A stretch of DNA of 45,150 nucleotides from Liolophura sinensis (GCF_032854445.1 NW_027018300.1:1-45150); one strand, 5' to 3'. Numbered from the stretch's first letter, positions 9,691 through 23,415 are shown. Program-made: numbers and translations. The notes: generated by a model not told the origin, from the letters alone.

Positions 9691-11886
9691 TTGAATGATC
9701 ATTTATGTCATAATCACGTGCCCAGCAACGGCTCTTACTCCATGGAAACCAGGGAAATTTGCAATTTTTCAACAGCTGCCGATGCCTGGCTCAATTCCTC
9801 ATCTTTTGGCACCTTATTCATGTGGGTCTGTGGTCAGTTGTACTTTTTACAGCAGACTGTATCAAGTACCTTGTGTTTTTCACGTACAAATGGTGTGGTT
9901 TTTCTACATGTAGATAAAGACATTGAGATTGTCTTGCACTTAGAAGTAAGGCAATTGCTGGGTGAGTTAAATGGGCTTAGCCCAAAGATTTGACGTCTTC
10001 TGGGCTACCGAAGGGCACATAACTTATAGTCAAAAGTTGAATATAGTAATGACCAGTCGCGATTGTACAGAGTACAGTGTAGCCGATTTCAATTAACAAA
10101 AAGACCAGGCAAAAATGCAAAAGTGGAAAAACTGTTCCAGTGCTGCTGGTAAGAGGCTAATCCGACGTATTTTGTGACGAGAAATCGAATGGTGCAAACC
10201 GTGTTGCTCTCCGACCAATACTTTTGGCTGTAGTGACAATTGAATGATCATTTATGTCATAATCACGTGCCCAGCAACGGCTCTTACTCCATGGAAACCA
10301 GGGAAATTTGCAATTTTTCAACAGCTGCCGATGCCTGGCTCAATTCCTCATCTTTTGGCACCTTACTGAAGTGGGTCAGTGTTCAGTTGTACTTTTTACA
10401 GCAGACTGTATCAAGTACCTTGTGGTTTTCACGTACAAATGGTGTGGTTTTTCTACACGTAGATAAAGACATTGAGATTGTCTTGCACTTAGAAGTAAGG
10501 CAATTGCTGGGTGAGTTAAATGGGCTTGGCCCAAAGATTTGACGTCTTCTGGGCTACCGCAGGGCACATAACTTATAGTCAAAAGTTGAATATAGTAATG
10601 ACCAGTCGCGATTGTACAGAGTGCAGTGTAGCCGATTTCAATTAGCAAAAAGACCAGGCAAAAATGCAAAAGTGGAAAATCTGTTCCAGTGCTGCTGGTA
10701 AGAGGCTAATCCGACGTATTTTGTGACGACAAATCGAATGGTGCAAACCGCGTTGCTCTCCGACCAATACTTTTGCCTGTAGTGACAATTGAATGATCAT
10801 TTATGTCATAATCACGTGCCCAGCAACGGCTCTTACTCCATGGAAACCAGGGAAATTTGCAATTTTTCAACAGCTGCCGATGCCTGGCTCAATTCCTCAT
10901 CTTTTGGCACCTTACTGAAGTGGGTCAGTGTTCAGTTGTACTTTTTACAGCAGACTGTATCAAGTACCTTGTGGTTTTCACGTACAAATGGTGTGGTTTT
11001 TCTACACGTAGATAAAGACATTGAGATTGTCTTGCACTTAGAAGTAAGGCAATTGCTGGGTGAGTTAAATGGGCTTAGCCCAAAGATTTGACGTCTTCTG
11101 GGCTACCGAAGGGCACATAACTTATAGTCAAAAGTTGAATATAGTAATGACCAGTCGCGATTGTACAGAGTGCAGTGTAGCCGATTTCAATTAACAAAAA
11201 GACCAGGCAAAAATGCAAAAGTGGAAAAACTGTTCCAGTGCTGCTGGTAAGAGGCTAATCCGACGTATTTTGTGACGACAAATCAAAAGGTGCAAACCGC
11301 GTTGCTCTCCGACCAATACTTTTGCCTGTAGTGACAATTGAATGATCATTTATGTCATAATCACGTGCCCAGCAACGGCTCTTACTCCATGGAAACCAGG
11401 GAAATTTGCAATTTTTCAACAGCTGCCGATGCCTGGCTCAATTCCGCATCTTTTGGCACCTTATTCATGTGGGTCAGTGTTCAGTTGTACTTTTTACAGC
11501 AGACTGTATCACATACCTTGTGGTTTTCACGTACAAATGGTGTGGTTTTTCTACACGTAGATAAAGACATTGAGATTGTCTTGCACTTAGAAGTAAGGCA
11601 ATTGCTGGGTGAGTTAAATGGGCTTAGCCCAAAGATTTGACGTCTTCTGGGCTACCGAAGGGCACATAACTTATAGTCAAAAGTTGAATATAGTAATGAC
11701 CAGTCGCGATTGTACAGAGTGCAGTGTAGCCGATTTCAATTAACAAAAAGACCAGGCAAAAATGCAAAAGAGGAAAAACTGTTCCAGTGCTGCTGGTAAG
11801 AGGCTAATCCGACGTATTTTGTGACGACAAATCGAATGGTGCAAACCGCGTTGCTCTCCGACCAATACTTTTGCCTGTAGTGACAA
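9691..11886 (+). repeat. Four-monomer block matching 15189-16832 and beyond
   Basis: C' (9691), A* (10240), A ending AAATCAAAAGG (10789) and B' (11338) match, in order, the copies at 15189, 15738, 16285 and 16833. Both C' copies share TTCCTCATC with the C-type GGGTCTGTGG, the variant CTTGTGTTTTTCACG and TACATGTAG. This is a third copy of the core block and, unlike 1458-4751, it shares the C' form and the B' follower with the 15-kb copy. Confidence 0.8.
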
Positions 11887-12435
11887 TTGAATGATCATTT
11901 ATGTCATAATCACGTGCCCAGCAACGGCTCTTACTCCATGGAAACCAGGGAAATTTGCAATTTTTCAACAGCTGCCGATGCCTGGCTCAATTCCGCATCT
12001 TTTGGCACCTTATTCATGTGGGTCTGTGGTCAGTTGTACTTTTTACAGCAGACTGTATCAAGTACCTTGTGGTTTTCACGTACAAATGGTGTGGTTTTTC
12101 TACACGTAGATAAAGACATTGAGATTGTCTTGCACTTAGAAGTAAGGCAATTGCTGGGTGAGTTAAATGGGCTTGGCCCAAAGATTTGACGTCTTCTGGG
12201 CTACCGAAGGGCACATAACTTATAGTCAAAAGTTGAATATAGTAATGACCAGTCGCGATTGTACAGAGTACAGTGTAGCCGATTTCAATTAACAAAAAGA
12301 CCAGGCAAAAATGCAAAAGTGGAAAAACTGTTCCAGTGCTGCTGGTAAGAGGCTAATCCGACGTATTTTGTGACGACAAATCGAATGGTGCAAACCGTGT
12401 TGCTCTCCGACCAATACTTTTGGCTGTAGTGACAA
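11338..12435 (+). repeat. B'/C pair sharing a tract with 8044-9141
   Basis: GCAAAAGAGGAAAAACTG near 11,766 followed by a C monomer with GGCTTGGCCC at about 12,172, as in 8044-9141. The C monomer is followed by GTTTTGGCTGTAG-type ends (TTTTGGCTGTAG at about 12,417), a variant typical of the right half and of copies preceding A*. Confidence 0.7.
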
Positions 12436-14639
12436 TTGAATGATCATTTATGTCATAATCACGTGCCCAGCAACGGCTCTTACTTCATGGAAACCAGGGA
12501 AATTTGCAATTTTTCAACAGCTGCCGATGCCTGGCTCAATTCCTCATCTTTTGGCACCTTACTGAAGTGGGTCAGTGTTCAGTTGTACTTTTTACAGCAG
12601 ACTGTATCAAGTACCTTGTGGTTTTCACGTACAAATGGTGTGGTTTTTCTACACGTAGATAAAGACATTGAGATTGTCTTGCACTTAGAAGTAAGGCAAT
12701 TGCTGGGTGAGTTAAATGGGCTTGGCCCAAAGATTTGACGTCTTCTGGGCTACCGAAGGGCACATAACTTATAGTCAAAAGTTGAATATAGTAATGACCA
12801 GTCGCGATTGTACAGAGTGCAGTGTAGCCGATTTCAATTAACAAAAAGACCAGGCAAAAATGCAAAAGTGGAAAAACTGTTCCAGTGCTGCTGGTAAGAG
12901 GCTAATCCGACGTATTTTGTGACGAGAAATCGAATGGTGCAAACCGCGTTGTTCTCCGACCAATACTTTTGCCTGTAGTGACAATTGAATGATCATTTAT
13001 GTCATAATCACGTGCCCAGCAACGGCTCTTACTCCATGGAAACCAGGGAAATTTGCAATTTTTCAACAGCTGCCGATGCCTGGCTCAATTCCGCATCTTT
13101 TGGCACCTTATTCATGTGGGTCAGTGTTCAGTTGTACTTTTTACAGCAGACTGTATCACATACCTTGTGGTTTTCACGTACAAATGGTGTGGTTTTTCTA
13201 CACGTAGATAAAGACATTGAGATTGTCTTGCACTTAGAAGTAAGGCAATTGCTGGGTGAGTTAAATGGGCTTAGCCCAAAGATTTGACGTCTTCTGGGCT
13301 ACCGAAGGGCACATAACTTATAGTCAAAAGTTGAATATAGTAATGACCAGTCGCGATTGTACAGAGTGCAGTGTAGCCGATTTCAATTAACAAAAAGACC
13401 AGGCAAAAATGCAAAAGTGGAAAAACTGTTCCAGTGCTGCTGGTAAGAGGCTAATCCGACGTATTTTGTGACGACAAATCGAATAGTGCAAACCGCGTTG
13501 CTCTCCGACCAATACTTTTGCCTGTAGTGACAATTGAATGATCATTTATGTCATAATCACGTGCCCAGCAACGGCTCTTACTTCATGGAAACCAGGGAAA
13601 TTTGCAATTTTTCAACAGCTGCCGATGCCTGGCTCAATTCCTCATCTTTTGGCACCTTACTGAAGTGGGTCAGTGTTCAGTTGTACTTTTTACAGCAGAC
13701 TGTATCAAGTACCTTGTGGTTTTCACGTACAAATGGTGTGGTTTTTCTACACGTAGATAAAGACATTGAGATTGTCTTGCACTTAGAAGTAAGGCAATTG
13801 CTGGGTGAGTTAAATGGGCTTGGCCCAAAGATTTGACGTCTTCTGGGCTACCGAAGGGCACATAACTTATAGTCAAAAGTTGAATATAGTAATGACCAGT
13901 CGCGATTGTACAGAGTGCAGTGTAGCCGATTTCAATTAACAAAAAGACCAGGCAAAAATGCAAAAGTGGAAAAACTGTTCCAGTGCTGCTGGTAAGAGGC
14001 TAATCCGACGTATTTTGTGACGAGAAATCGAATGGTGCAAACCGCGTTGTTCTCCGACCAATACTTTTGCCTGTAGTGACAATTGAATGATCATTTATGT
14101 CATAATCACGTGCCCAGCAACGGCTCTTACTCCATGGACTCCATGGAAACCAGGGAAATTTGCAATTTTTCAACAGCTGCCGATGCCTGGCTCAATTCCG
14201 CATCTTTTGGCACCTTATTCATGTGGGTCAGTGTTCAGTTGTACTTTTTACAGCAGACTGTATCACATACCTTGTGGTTTTCACGTACAAATGGTGTGGT
14301 TTTTCTACACGTAGATAAAGACATTGAGATTGTCTTGCACTTAGAAGTAAGGCAATTGCTGGGTGAGTTAAATGGGCTTAGCCCAAAGATTTGACGTCTT
14401 CTGGGCTACCGAAGGGCACATAACTTATAGTCAAAAGTTGAATATAGTAATGACCAGTCGCGATTGTACAGAGTACAGTGTAGCCGATTTCAATTAACAA
14501 AAAGACCAGGCAAAAATGCAAAAGTGGAAAAACTGTTCCAGTGCTGCTGGTAAGAGGCTAATCCGACGTATTTTGTGACGACAAATCGAATGGTGCAAAC
14601 CGCGTTGCTCTCCGACCAATACTTTTGCTGTAGTGACAA
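12436..14639 (+). repeat. Dimeric higher-order repeat (A-B') x2
   Basis: A (12436) and B' (12985) are repeated as A (13534) and B' (14083), 1,098 bp apart. Both A copies share TACTTCATGG (elsewhere TACTCCATGG) and GGCTTGGCCC, and both B' copies are preceded by GTTGTTCTCC. The second B' is 9 bp longer through a local tandem duplication. Confidence 0.87.
14129..14146 (+). repeat. 9-bp tandem duplication of ACTCCATGG
   Basis: ACTCCATGG occurs twice back to back in the 14083 monomer only; every other copy has it once. It is a clean duplication, and it lies at the same CCATGG (monomer positions 50-55) at which the strand switch at 24,880 resumes. Confidence 0.95.
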
Positions 14640-17600
14640 TTGAATGATCATTTATGTCATAATCACGTGCCCAGCAACGGCTCTTACTCCATGGAAACCA
14701 GGGAAATTTGCAATTTTTCAACAGCTGCCGATGCCTGGCTCAATTCCTCATCTTTTGGCACCTTACTGAAGTGGGTCAGTGTTCAGTTGTACTTTTTACA
14801 GCAGACTGTATCAAGTACCTTGTGGTTTTCACGTACAAATGGTGTGGTTTTTCTACACGTAGATAAAGACATTGAGATTGTCTTGCACTTAGAAGTAAGG
14901 CAATTGCCTGGGTGAGTTAAATGGGCTTAGCCCAAAGATTTGACGTCTTCTGGGCTACCGAAGGGCACATAACTTATAGTCAAAAGTTGAATATAGTAAT
15001 GACCAGTCGCGATTGTACAGAGTGCAGTGTAGCCGATTTCAATTAACAAAAAGACCAGGCAAAAATGCAAAAGTGGAAAAACTGTTCCAGTGCTGCTGGT
15101 AAGAGGCTAATCCGACGTATTTTGTGACGACAAATCGAATAGTGCAAACCGCGTTGCTCTCGACCAATACTTTTGCCTGTAGTGACAATTGAATGATCAT
15201 TTATGTCATAATCACGTGCCCAGCAACGGCTCTTACTCCATGGAAACCAGGGAAATTTGCAATTTTTCAACAGCTGCCGATGCCTGGCTCAATTCCTCAT
15301 CTTTTGGCACCTTATTCATGTGGGTCTGTGGTCAGTTGTACTTTTTACAGCAGACTGTATCAAGTACCTTGTGTTTTTCACGTACAAATGGTGTGGTTTT
15401 TCTACATGTAGATAAAGACATTGAGATTGTCTTGCACTTAGAAGTAAGGCAATTGCTGGGTGAGTTAAATGGGCTTAGCCCAAAGATTTGACGTCTTCTG
15501 GGCTACCGAAGGGCACATAACTTATAGTCAAAAGTTGAATATAGTAATGACCAGTCGCGATTGTACAGAGTACAGTGTAGCCGATTTCAATTAACAAAAA
15601 GACCAGGCAAAAGTGCAAAAGTGGAAAAACTGTTCCAGTGCTGCTGGTAAGAGGCTAATCCGACGTATTTTGTGACGAGAAATCGAATGGTGCAAACCGT
15701 GTTGCTCTCCGACCAATACTTTTGGCTGTAGTGACAATTGAATGATCATTTATGTCATAATCACGTGCCCAGCAACGGCTCTTACTCCATGGAAACCAGG
15801 AAATTTGCAATTTTTCAACAGCTGCCGATGCCTGGCTCAATTCCTCATCTTTTGGCACCTTACTGAAGTGGGTCAGTGTTCAGTTGTACTTTTTACAGCA
15901 GACTGTATCAAGTACCTTGTGGTTTTCACGTACAAATGGTGTGGTTTTTCTACACGTAGATAAAGACATTGAGATTGTCTTGCACTTAGAAGTAAGGCAA
16001 TTGCTGGGTTGAGTTAAATGGGCTTGGCCCAAAGATTTGACGTCTTCTGGGCTACCGCAGGGCACATAACTTATAGTCAAAAGTGAATATAGTAATGACC
16101 AGTCGCGATTGTACAGAGTGCAGTGTAGCCGATTTCAATTAGCAAAAAGACCAGGCAAAATGCAAAAGTGGAAAATCTGTTCCAGTGCTGCTGGTAAGAG
16201 GCTAATCCGACGTATTTTGTGACGACAAATCGAATGGTGCAAACCGCGTTGCTCTCCGACCAATACTTTTGCCTGTAGTGACAATTGAATGATCATTTAT
16301 GTCATAATCACGTGCCCAGCAACGGCTCTTACTCCATGGAAACCAGGGAAATTTGCAATTTTTCAACAGCTGCCGATGCCTGGCTCAATTCCTCATCTTT
16401 TGGCACCTTACTGAAGTGGGTCAGTGTTCAGTTGTACTTTTTACAGCAGACTGTATCAAGTACCTTGTGGTTTTCACGTACAAATGGTGTGGTTTTTCTA
16501 CACGTAGATAAAGACATTGAGATTGTCTTGGACTTAGAAGTGAGGCAATTGCTGGGTGAGTTAAATGGGCTTAGCCCAAAGATTTGACGTCTTCTGGGCT
16601 ACCGAAGGGCACATAACTTATAGTCAAAAGTTGAATATAGTAATGACAGTCGCGATTGTACAGAGTGCAGTGTAGCCGATTTCAATTAACAAAAAGACCA
16701 GGCAAAAATGCAAAAGTGGAAAAACTGTTCCAGTGCTGCTGGTAAGAGGCTAATCCGACGTATTTTGTGACGACAAATCAAAAGGTGCAAATCGCGTTGC
16801 TCTCCGACCAATACTTTTGCCTGTAGTGACAATTGAATGATCATTTATGTCATAATCACGTGCCCAGCAACGCTCTTACTCCATGGAAACCAGGGAAATT
16901 TGCAATTTTTCAACAGCTGCCGATGCCTGGCTCAATTCCGCATCTTTTGGCACCTTATTCATGTGGGTCAGTTTCAGTTGTACTTTTTACAGCAGACTGT
17001 ATCACATACCTTGTGGTTTTCACGTACAAATGGTGTGGTTTTTTCTACACGTAGATAAAGACATTGAGATTGTCTTGCACTTAGAAGTAAGGCAATTGCT
17101 GGGTGAGTTAAATGGGCTTAGCCCAAAGATTTGACGTCTTCTGGGTTACCGAAGGGCACATAACTTATAGTCAAAAGTTGAATATAGTAATGACCAGTCG
17201 CGATTGTACAGAGTACAGTGTAGCCGATTTCAATTAACAAAAAGACCAGGCAAAAATGCAAAAGTGGAAAACTGTTCCAGTGCTGCTGGTAAGAGGCTAA
17301 TCCGACGTATTTTGTGACGAGAATCGAATGGTGCAAAACCGTGTTGCTCTCCGACCAATACTTTTGGCTGTAGTGACAATTGAATGATCATTTATGTCAT
17401 AATCACGTGCCCAGCAACGGCTCTTACTCCATGGAAACCAGGGAAATTTGCAATTTTTCAACAGCTGCCGATGCCTGGCTCAATTCCTCATCTTTTGGCA
17501 CCTTACTGAAGTGGGTCAGTGTTCAGTTGTACTTTTTACAGCAGACTGTATCAAGTACCTTGTGGTTTTCACGTACAAATGGTGTGGTTTTTCTACACGT

Positions 17601-19900
17601 AGATAAAGACATTGAGATTGTCTTGCACTTAGAAGTAAGGCAATTGCTGGTGTGAGTAAAATGGGCTTAGCCCAAAGATTTGACGTCTTCTGGGCTACCG
17701 AAGGGCACATAACTTATAGTCAAAAGTTGAATATAGTAATGACCAGTCGCGATTGTACAGAGTGCAGTGTAGCCGATTTCAATTAACAAAAAGACCAGGC
17801 AAAATGCAAAAGTGGAAAAACTGTTCCAGTGCTGCTGGTAAGAGGCTAATCCGACGTATTTTGTGACGACAAATCGAATGGTGCAAACCGCGTTGTTCTC
17901 CGACCAATACTTTTGCCTGTAGTGACAATTGAATGATCATTTATGTCATAATCACGTGCCCAGTAACGGCTCTTACTCCATGGAAACCAGGGAAATTTGC
18001 AATTTTTCAACAGCTGCCGATGCCTGGCTCAATTCCCCATCTTTTGGCACCTTATTCATGTGGGTCAGTGTTCAGTTGTACTTTTTACAGCAGACTGTAT
18101 CACATAACTTGTGGTTTTTACGTACAAATGGTGTGGTTTTTCTACACGTAGATAAAGACATTGAGATTGTCTTGCACTTAGAAGTAAGGCAATTGCTGGG
18201 TGAGTTAAATGGGCCTTAGCCGAAAGATTTGACGTCTTCTGGGCTACCGAAGGGCACATAACTTATAGTCAAAAGTTGAATATAGTAATGACCAGTCGCG
18301 ATTGTACAGAGTGCACTGTAGCCGATTTCATTAACAAAAAGACCAGGCAAAAATGCAAAAGTGGAAAATCTGTTCCAGTGCTGCTGGTAAGAGGCTAATC
18401 CGACCGTATTTTGTGACGACAATCGAATGGTGCAAACCGCGTTGCTCTCCGACCAATACTTTTGCCTGTAATGACAATTGAATTATCATTTATGTCACAC
18501 GTGCCCAGCAACGGCTCTTACTCCATGGAAACAGGGAAATTTGCAATTTTTCAACAGCTGCCGATGCCTGGCTCAATTCCTCATCTTTTGGCACCTTACT
18601 GAAGTGGGTCTCAGTGTTCAGTTGTACTTTTTACAGCAGACTGTATCAAGTACCTTGTGGTTTTCACGTACAAATGGTGTGGTTTTTCTACACGTAGATA
18701 AAGACATTGAGATTGTCTTGCACTTAGAGTAAGGCAATTGCTGGGTGAGTTAAATGGGCTTAGCCCAAAGATTTGACGTCTTCTGGGCTACCGAAGGGCA
18801 CATAACTTATAGTCAAAAGTTGAATATAGTAATGACCAGTCGCGATTGTACAGAGTGCAGTGTAGCGATTTCAATTACAAAAAGACCAGGCAAAAATGCA
18901 AAAGTGGGAAAATCTGTTCCAGTGCTGCTGGTAAGAGGCTAATCCGACGTATTTTGTGACGACAAATCGAATGGTGCAAACCGCGTTGCTCTCCGACCAA
19001 TACTTTTGCCTGTAGTGACATTTGAATGATCATTTATGTCATAATCACGTGCCCAGCAACGGCTCTTACTCCATGGAAACCAGGGAAATTTGCAATTTTT
19101 CACAGCTGCCGATGCCTGGCTCAATTCTCATCTTTTGGCACCTTATTCATGTGGGTCAGTGTTCAGTTGTACTTTTTACAGCAGACTGTATCACATACCT
19201 TGTGGTTTTCACGTACAAATGGTGTGGTTTTTTTCTACACGTAGATAAAGACATTGAGATTGTCTTGCACTTAGAAGTAAGGCAATTGCTGGGTGAGTAA
19301 ATGGGCTTAGCCCAAAGATTTGACGTCTTCCTGGGCTACCGAAGGGCACATAACTTATAGTCAAAAGTTGAATATAGTAATGACCAGTCGCGATTGTACA
19401 GAGTGCAGTGTAGCCGATTTCAATTAACAAAAAAAAGGACCAGGCAAAGAAATGCAAAAGTGGAAAATCTGTTCCAGTGCTGCTGGTAAGAGGCTAATCC
19501 GACGTATTTTGTGACGACAAATCGAATGGTGCAAACCGCGTTGCTCTCCGACCAAATACTTTTGCCTATAGTGACAATTGAATGATCATTTATGTCATAA
19601 TCACGTGCCCAGCAACGGCTCTTACTCCATGGAAACCAGGGAAATTTGCAATTTTTCAACAGCTGCCGATGCCTGGCTCAATTCCTCATCTTTTGGGACC
19701 TTACTGAAGTGGGTCAGTGTTCAGTTGTACTTTTTACAGCAGACTGTATCAAGTACCTTGTGGTTTTCACGTACAAATGGTGTGGTTTTTCTACACGTTG
19801 ATAAAGACATTGAGATTGTCTTGGACTTAGAAGTAAGGCAATGGCTGGGTGAGTTAAATGGGCTTAGCCGAAAGATTTGACGTCTTCTGGCTACCGAGGG
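14620..19900 (+). other. Zone dense in single-base insertions and deletions
   Basis: More than thirty 1-2 bp indels relative to neighbouring copies, many in homopolymers: TTTTGCTGTAG near 14,627, CTCTCGACC 15,160, GGGTTGAG 16,008, AATGACAGTCG 16,643, CAGTTTCAG 16,970, GGGCCTTAG 18,212, GACCGTATT 18,403, loss of several bases before CACGTG near 18,497, GGTCTCAGTG 18,608, AACAAAAAAAAGG 19,428 and others. The stretch from 2.3 to 14.6 kb has almost none. Substitutions are not correspondingly raised, which points to consensus error in the assembly. Confidence 0.8.
15189..19021 (+). repeat. Multi-monomer block, copy 2, with one extra monomer
   Basis: Repeats the marker order of 1458-4751: C' at 15189, A* at 15738 (GGCTTGGCCC, ACCGCAGGG, TTAGCAAAAA), A ending AAATCAAAAGG (16,779), A with GAGTAAAATGG (17380 copy), B variant at 17929 (CATAACTTGTGG, TTTTTACG, AGCCGAAAG, preceded by GTTGTTCTCC), then A preceded by CCTGTAATGAC. 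A B' monomer at 16833 sits between the third and fourth markers and has no counterpart in copy 1, so the two blocks differ by one whole monomer, as expected from unequal exchange. Confidence 0.78.
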
Positions 19901-22900
19901 CACATAACTTATAGTCAAAAGTTGAATATAGTAATGACCAGTCGCGATTGTACAGAGTGCAGTGTAGCCGATTTCAATTAACAAAAAGACCAGGCAAAAA
20001 TGCAAAAGTGGAAAATCTGTTCCAGTGCTGCTGGTAAGAGGCTAATCCGACGTATTTTGTGACGACAAATCGAATGGTGCAAACCGCGTTGCTCTCCGAC
20101 CAATACTTTTGCCTGTAGTGACAATTGAATGATCATTTATGTCATAATCACGTGCCCAGCAACGGCTCTTACTCCATGGAAACCAGGGAAATTTGCAATT
20201 TTTCAACAGCTGCCGATGCCTGGCTCAATTCCTCATCTTTTGGCACCTTACTGAAGTGGGTCAGTGTTTAGTTGTACTTTTTACAGCAGACTGTATCAAG
20301 TACCTTGTGGTTTTCACGTACAAATGGTGTGGTTTTTCTACACGTAGATAAAGACATTGAGATTGTCTTGCACTTAGAAGTAAGGCAATTGCTGGGTGAG
20401 TTAAATGGGCTTAGCCCAAAGATTTGACGTCTTCTGGGCTACCGAAGGGCACATAACTTATAGTCAAAAGTTGAATATAGTAATGACCAGTCGCGATTGT
20501 ACAGAGTGCAGTGTAGCCGATTTCAATTAACAAAAGACCAGGCAAAAATGCAAAAGTGGAAAATCTGTTCCAGTGCTGCTGGTAAGAGGCTAATCCGACG
20601 TATTTTGTGACGACAAATCGAATGGTGCAAACCGCGTTGCTCTCCGACCAATACTTTTGCCTGTAGTGACAATTGAATGATCATTTATGTCATAATCACG
20701 TGCCCAGCAACGGCTCTTACTCCATGGAAACCAGGGAAATTTGCAATTTTTCAACAGCTGCCGATGCCTGGCTCAATTCCTCATCTTTTGGCACCTTACT
20801 GAAGTGGGTCAGTGTTCAGTTGTACTTTTTACAGCAGACTGTATCAAGTACCTTGTGGTTTTCACGTACAAATGGTGTGGTTTTTCTACACGTAGATAAA
20901 GACATTGAGATTGTCTTGCACTTAGAAGTAAGGCAATTGCTGGGTGAGTTAAATGGGCTTAGCCCAAAGATTTGACGTCTTCTGGGCTACCGAAGGGCAC
21001 ATAACTTATAGTCAAAAGTTGAATATAGTAGACCAGTGGCGATTGTACAGAGTGCAGTGTAGCCGATTTCAATTAACAAAAAGACCAGGCAAAAATGCAA
21101 AAGTGGATAATCTGTTCCAGTGCTGCTGGTAAGAGGCTAATCCGACGTATTTTGTGACGACAAATCGAATGGTGCAAACCGCGTTGCTCTCCGACCAATA
21201 ATTTTGCCTGTAGTGACAATTGAATGATCATTTATGTCATAATCACGTGCCCAGCAACGGCTCTTACTCCATGGAAACCAGGGAAATTTGCAATTTTTTC
21301 AACAGCTGCCGATGCCTGGCTCAATTCCTCATCTTTTGGCACCTTACTGAAGTGGGTCAGTGTTTAGTTGTACTTTTTACAGCAGATTGTATCAAGTACC
21401 TTGTGGTTTTCACGTACAAATGGTGTGGTTTTTCTACACGTAGATAAAGACATTGAGATTGTCTTGCACTTAGAAGTAAGGCAATTGCTGGGTGAGTTAA
21501 ATGGGCTTAGCCCAAAGATTTGACGTCTTCTGGGCTACCGAAGGGCACATAACTTATAGTCAAAAGTTGAATATAGTAATGACCAGTCGCGATTGTACAG
21601 AGTGCAGTGTAGCCGATTTCAATTAACAAAAAGACCGGGCAAAAATGCAAAAGTGGAAAATCTGTTCCAGTGCTGCTGGTAAGAGGCTAATCCGACGTAT
21701 TTTGTGACGACAAATCGAATGGTGCAAACCGCGTTGCTCTCCGACCAATACTTTTGCCTGTAGTGACAATTGAATGATCATTTATGTCATAATCACGTGC
21801 CCAGCAACGGCTCTTACTCCATGGAAACCAGGGAAATTTGCAATTTTTCAACAGCTGCCGATGCCTGGCTCAATTCCTCATCTTTTGGCACTTTACTAAA
21901 GTGGGTCAGTGTTCAGTTGTACTTTTTACAGCAGACTGTATCAACTACCTTGTTGTTTTCACGTACAAATGGTGTGGTTTTTGTACACGTAGATAAAGAC
22001 ATTGAGATTGTCTTGCACTTAGAAGTAAGGCAATTGCTGGGTGAGTTAAATGGGCTTAGCCCAAAGATTTGACGTCTTCTGGGCTACCGAAGGGCACATA
22101 ACTTATAGTCAAAAGTTGAATATAGTAATGACCAGTCGCGATTGTACAGAGTGCAGTGTAGCCGATTTCAATTAACAAAAAGACCAGGCAAAAATGCAAA
22201 AGTGGAAAAACTGTTCCAGTGCTGCTGGTAAGAGGCTAATCCGACGTATTTTGTGACGACAAATCGAATGGTGCAAACCGCGTTCCTCTCCGACCAATAC
22301 TTTTGCCTGTAGTGACAATTGAATGATCATTTATGTCATAATCACGTGCCCAGCAACGGCTCTTACTCCATGGAAACCAGGGAAATTTGCAATTTTTCAA
22401 CAGCTGCCGATGCCTGGCTCAATTCCCCATCTTTTGGCACCTTATTCATGTGGGTCAGTGTTCAGTTGTACTTTTTACAGCAGACTGTATCACATACCTT
22501 GTGGTTTTCACGTACAAATGGTGTGGTTTTTCTACACGTAGATAAAGACATTGAGATTGTCTTGCACTTAGAAGTAAGGCAATTGCTGGGTGAGTTAAAT
22601 GGGCTTAGCCCAAAGATTTGACGTCTTCTGGGCTACCGAAGGGCACATAACTTATAGTCAAAAGTTGAATATAGTAATGACCAGTCGCGATTGTACAGAG
22701 TGCAGTGTAGCCGATTTCAATTAACAAAAGACCAGGCAAAAATGCAAAAGTGGAAAATCTGTTCCAGTGCTGCTGGTAAGAGGCTAATCCGACGTATTTT
22801 GTGACGACAAATCGAATGGTGCAAACCGCGTTGCTCTCCGACCAATACTTTTGCCTGTAGTGACAATTGAATGATCATTTATGTCATAATCACGTGCCCA

Positions 22901-23415
22901 GCAACGGCTCTTACTCCATGGAAACCAGGGAAATTTGCAATTTTTCAACAGCTGCCGATGCCTGGCTCAATTCCTCATCTTTTGGCACCTTACTGAAGTG
23001 GGTCAGTGTTTAGTTGTACTTTTTACAGCAGACTGTATCAAGTACCTTGTGGTTTTCACGTACAAATGGTGTGGTTTTTCTACACGTAGATAAAGACATT
23101 GAGATTGTCTTGCACTTAGAAGTAAGGCAATTGCTGGGTGAGTTAAATGGGCTTAGCCCAAAGATTTGACGTCTTCTGGGCTACCGAAGGGCACATAACT
23201 TATAGTCAAAAGTTGAATATAGTAATGACCAGTCGCGATTGTACAGAGTGCAGTGTAGCCGATTTCAATTAAAAAAAAGACCAGGCAAAAATGCAAAAGT
23301 GGAAAAACTGTTCCAGTGCTGCTGGTAAGAGGCTAATCCGACGTATTTCGTGACGACAAATCGAATGGTGCAAACCGCGTTGCTCTCCGACCAATACTTT
23401 TGCCTGTAGTGACAA
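19578..23415 (+). repeat. Seven-monomer A-rich stretch
   Basis: Order A, A, A, A, A, B (22319), A. The 20125, 21220 and 22867 copies share CAGTGTTTAG for CAGTGTTCAG, a base also typical of the right half. The 19578 copy has private changes (TTTTGGGACC, CACGTTGATAAA, CAATGGCTGGG) plus AGCCGAAAG. The 21770 copy has TTTACTAAAGTGG, CAACTACCTTGTTG and TTTTTGTACACG. The B copy is again preceded by GTTCCTCTCC. Confidence 0.75.
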
